DNA from: Flavobacteriaceae bacterium
GTDB lineage: Bacteria > Bacteroidota > Bacteroidia > Flavobacteriales > Flavobacteriaceae
DNA: 15,196 bases
Reading direction: 5' to 3'
NCBI GenBank assembly: GCA_002713495.1
Contig: PATA01000008.1
Span: 1-15,196 of the forward strand
In this document: piece after piece, positions 14,409 to 15,196 of the stretch
Layout: each line of letters opens with the position of its first letter
How positions within the stretch are numbered: position 1 is the stretch's first letter
Translations under genes and position numbers: made by a program
Notes under the pieces: model-generated
Database searches by the model: none
Told to the model about the DNA's origin: nothing
Seen by the model: only the letters and a program-made list of their open reading frames with translations

Positions 14409-15196
14409 GATGAAGTTATTTTCTGAGACAATCTTTTGTATATTCCTTTTTCCAACTTTTCTCTAATTTTTGAGAAAGCATTTAGTGTTATTGAAACATC
14501 ATCTAAGGTATGTGAAGCTGTTGGTATTAATCTTAATAAAATCAAACCTTTTGGAATTACTGGATAAACTACAATAGAACAAAAAATTGAGTAATTTTCC
14601 CTTAAATCTTTGACTAGAACCATAGCCTCAGGTATACTACCCTTAAGATATACAGGTGTTACACAGCTTTGGGTTGATCCTATATCAAATCCACTATCTT
14701 TCAACCCGTTTTGTAATGCATTTACATTTTTCCATAAATTATTTTTAAACTCAGGTCTTGACCTTAGCATATCTAATCTTTTTAATGCACCTTTAACCAA
14801 AACCATTTGAAGTGATTTTGCAAACATTTGAGATCTCATATTATATTTTAAAAAATCTATTATCTCCTTGTCTGCCGCTACAAAAGCTCCACTTGATGCC
14901 ATGGATTTTGCGAAAGTAGCAAAATATACATCAATTTTATCTTGAACACCTTGTTCGCTTCCTGCACCAGAGCCATTCATCCCTAAAGTACCAAATCCGT
15001 GAGCGTCATCAACCAAAAACCTAAAATTATATTTATTCTTTAAATCTACTATTTCCTTTAATTTGCCTTGTTCACCTCTCATACCAAAAACACCCTCAGA
15101 AATTACCAATATTCCACCACCAGTTTGATTAGCAATTTTTGTTGCTCTAATTAAGTTTTTTTCTAGGCTTACAATATCATTATGTTGATAGGTATA
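14402..15196 (-). CDS. Alpha-oxoamine synthase (serine palmitoyltransferase-like), N-terminus cut off
   Basis: The frame is open to the right edge and gives 264 C-terminal residues of a PLP enzyme that condenses an amino acid with an acyl thioester. Visible are GGGILVISEGVFGM near the start of the fragment, the PLP-pyridine motif VDDAHGFGTLG, and TFAKSMASSGAF with the Schiff-base Lys encoded at 14906-14908. The C-terminal VVYPVIPKG..LLRLIPTASH block is also present. The TFAKSM form of the Lys motif and the IFCS phrase suggest the Bacteroidota serine palmitoyltransferase-like group rather than BioF or Kbl. A cysteate-using enzyme for sulfonolipids (capnine) is an alternative. An internal TTG at 15107-15109 is not the start, because conserved sequence continues upstream. 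It converges on dnaN with a 4-base overlap. Confidence 0.82.
   Translation of the reverse strand, partial: YTYQHNDIVSLEKNLIRATKIANQTGGGILVISEGVFGMRGEQGKLKEIVDLKNKYNFRFLVDDAHGFGTLGMNGSGAGSEQGVQDKIDVYFATFAKSMASSGAFVAADKEIIDFLKYNMRSQMFAKSLQMVLVKGALKRLDMLRSRPEFKNNLWKNVNALQNGLKDSGFDIGSTQSCVTPVYLKGSIPEAMVLVKDLRENYSIFCSIVVYPVIPKGLILLRLIPTASHTLDDVSITLNAFSKIREKLEKGIYKRLSQKITSSA

Overview
The window is a gene-dense, strongly A+T-rich piece of a chromosome from the phylum Bacteroidota, most likely a member of the Flavobacteriales with a compact, possibly marine, genome. The phylum call rests on the gliding genes gldF and gldG, the Bacteroidota-style forms of GlyA, PurC, PhoH and the alpha-oxoamine synthase, the near absence of Shine-Dalgarno sequences, and several exact copies of the Bacteroidota -7 promoter element (TAnnTTTG) just upstream of genes. 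Genus cannot be told from the sequence. The code is standard, with TGA used as stop and TGG for Trp.

Layout, left to right. (1) The 3' end of a hotdog-fold acyl-CoA thioesterase (+) runs tail-to-tail into glyA (-). (2) smpB and a thioredoxin-type ArsC/low-molecular-weight phosphatase gene (+), translationally coupled, run into pcm (-). (3) A five-gene + strand run follows: a Gfo/Idh/MocA oxidoreductase, YggS/PLPBP, a DEDDh exonuclease fused to a UvrC-like GIY-YIG nuclease, a voltage-gated K+ channel with a zinc ribbon, and miaA. (4) A - strand pair, phoH then purC, converges on miaA. (5) A + strand run holds a SAM hydrolase/adenosyltransferase, gldF, gldG and dnaN. (6) An alpha-oxoamine synthase (-), cut by the right edge, converges on dnaN.

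Most genes are housekeeping: one-carbon metabolism (glyA), ribosome rescue (smpB), protein repair (pcm), PLP homeostasis (yggS), tRNA modification (miaA), purine synthesis (purC), replication (dnaN) and nucleic-acid processing (exonuclease fusion, phoH). gldF-gldG encode the membrane permease and auxiliary subunit of the gliding-associated ABC transporter; the ATPase GldA is not here. The oxoamine synthase probably makes the long-chain base of sphingolipids or sulfonolipids.

No tRNA, rRNA, CRISPR array, insertion sequence, prophage or recognisable riboswitch was seen, and no gene-free stretch exceeds about 125 bases. All four convergent gene pairs overlap at their stop codons, and each junction carries a short inverted repeat. 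I found no convincing undescribed multi-gene system. The most interesting items are the compact gene architecture, the nuclease fusion with a UvrC-like cysteine set, the ArsC-like protein coupled to smpB, and a lipid-base synthase close to gliding genes.
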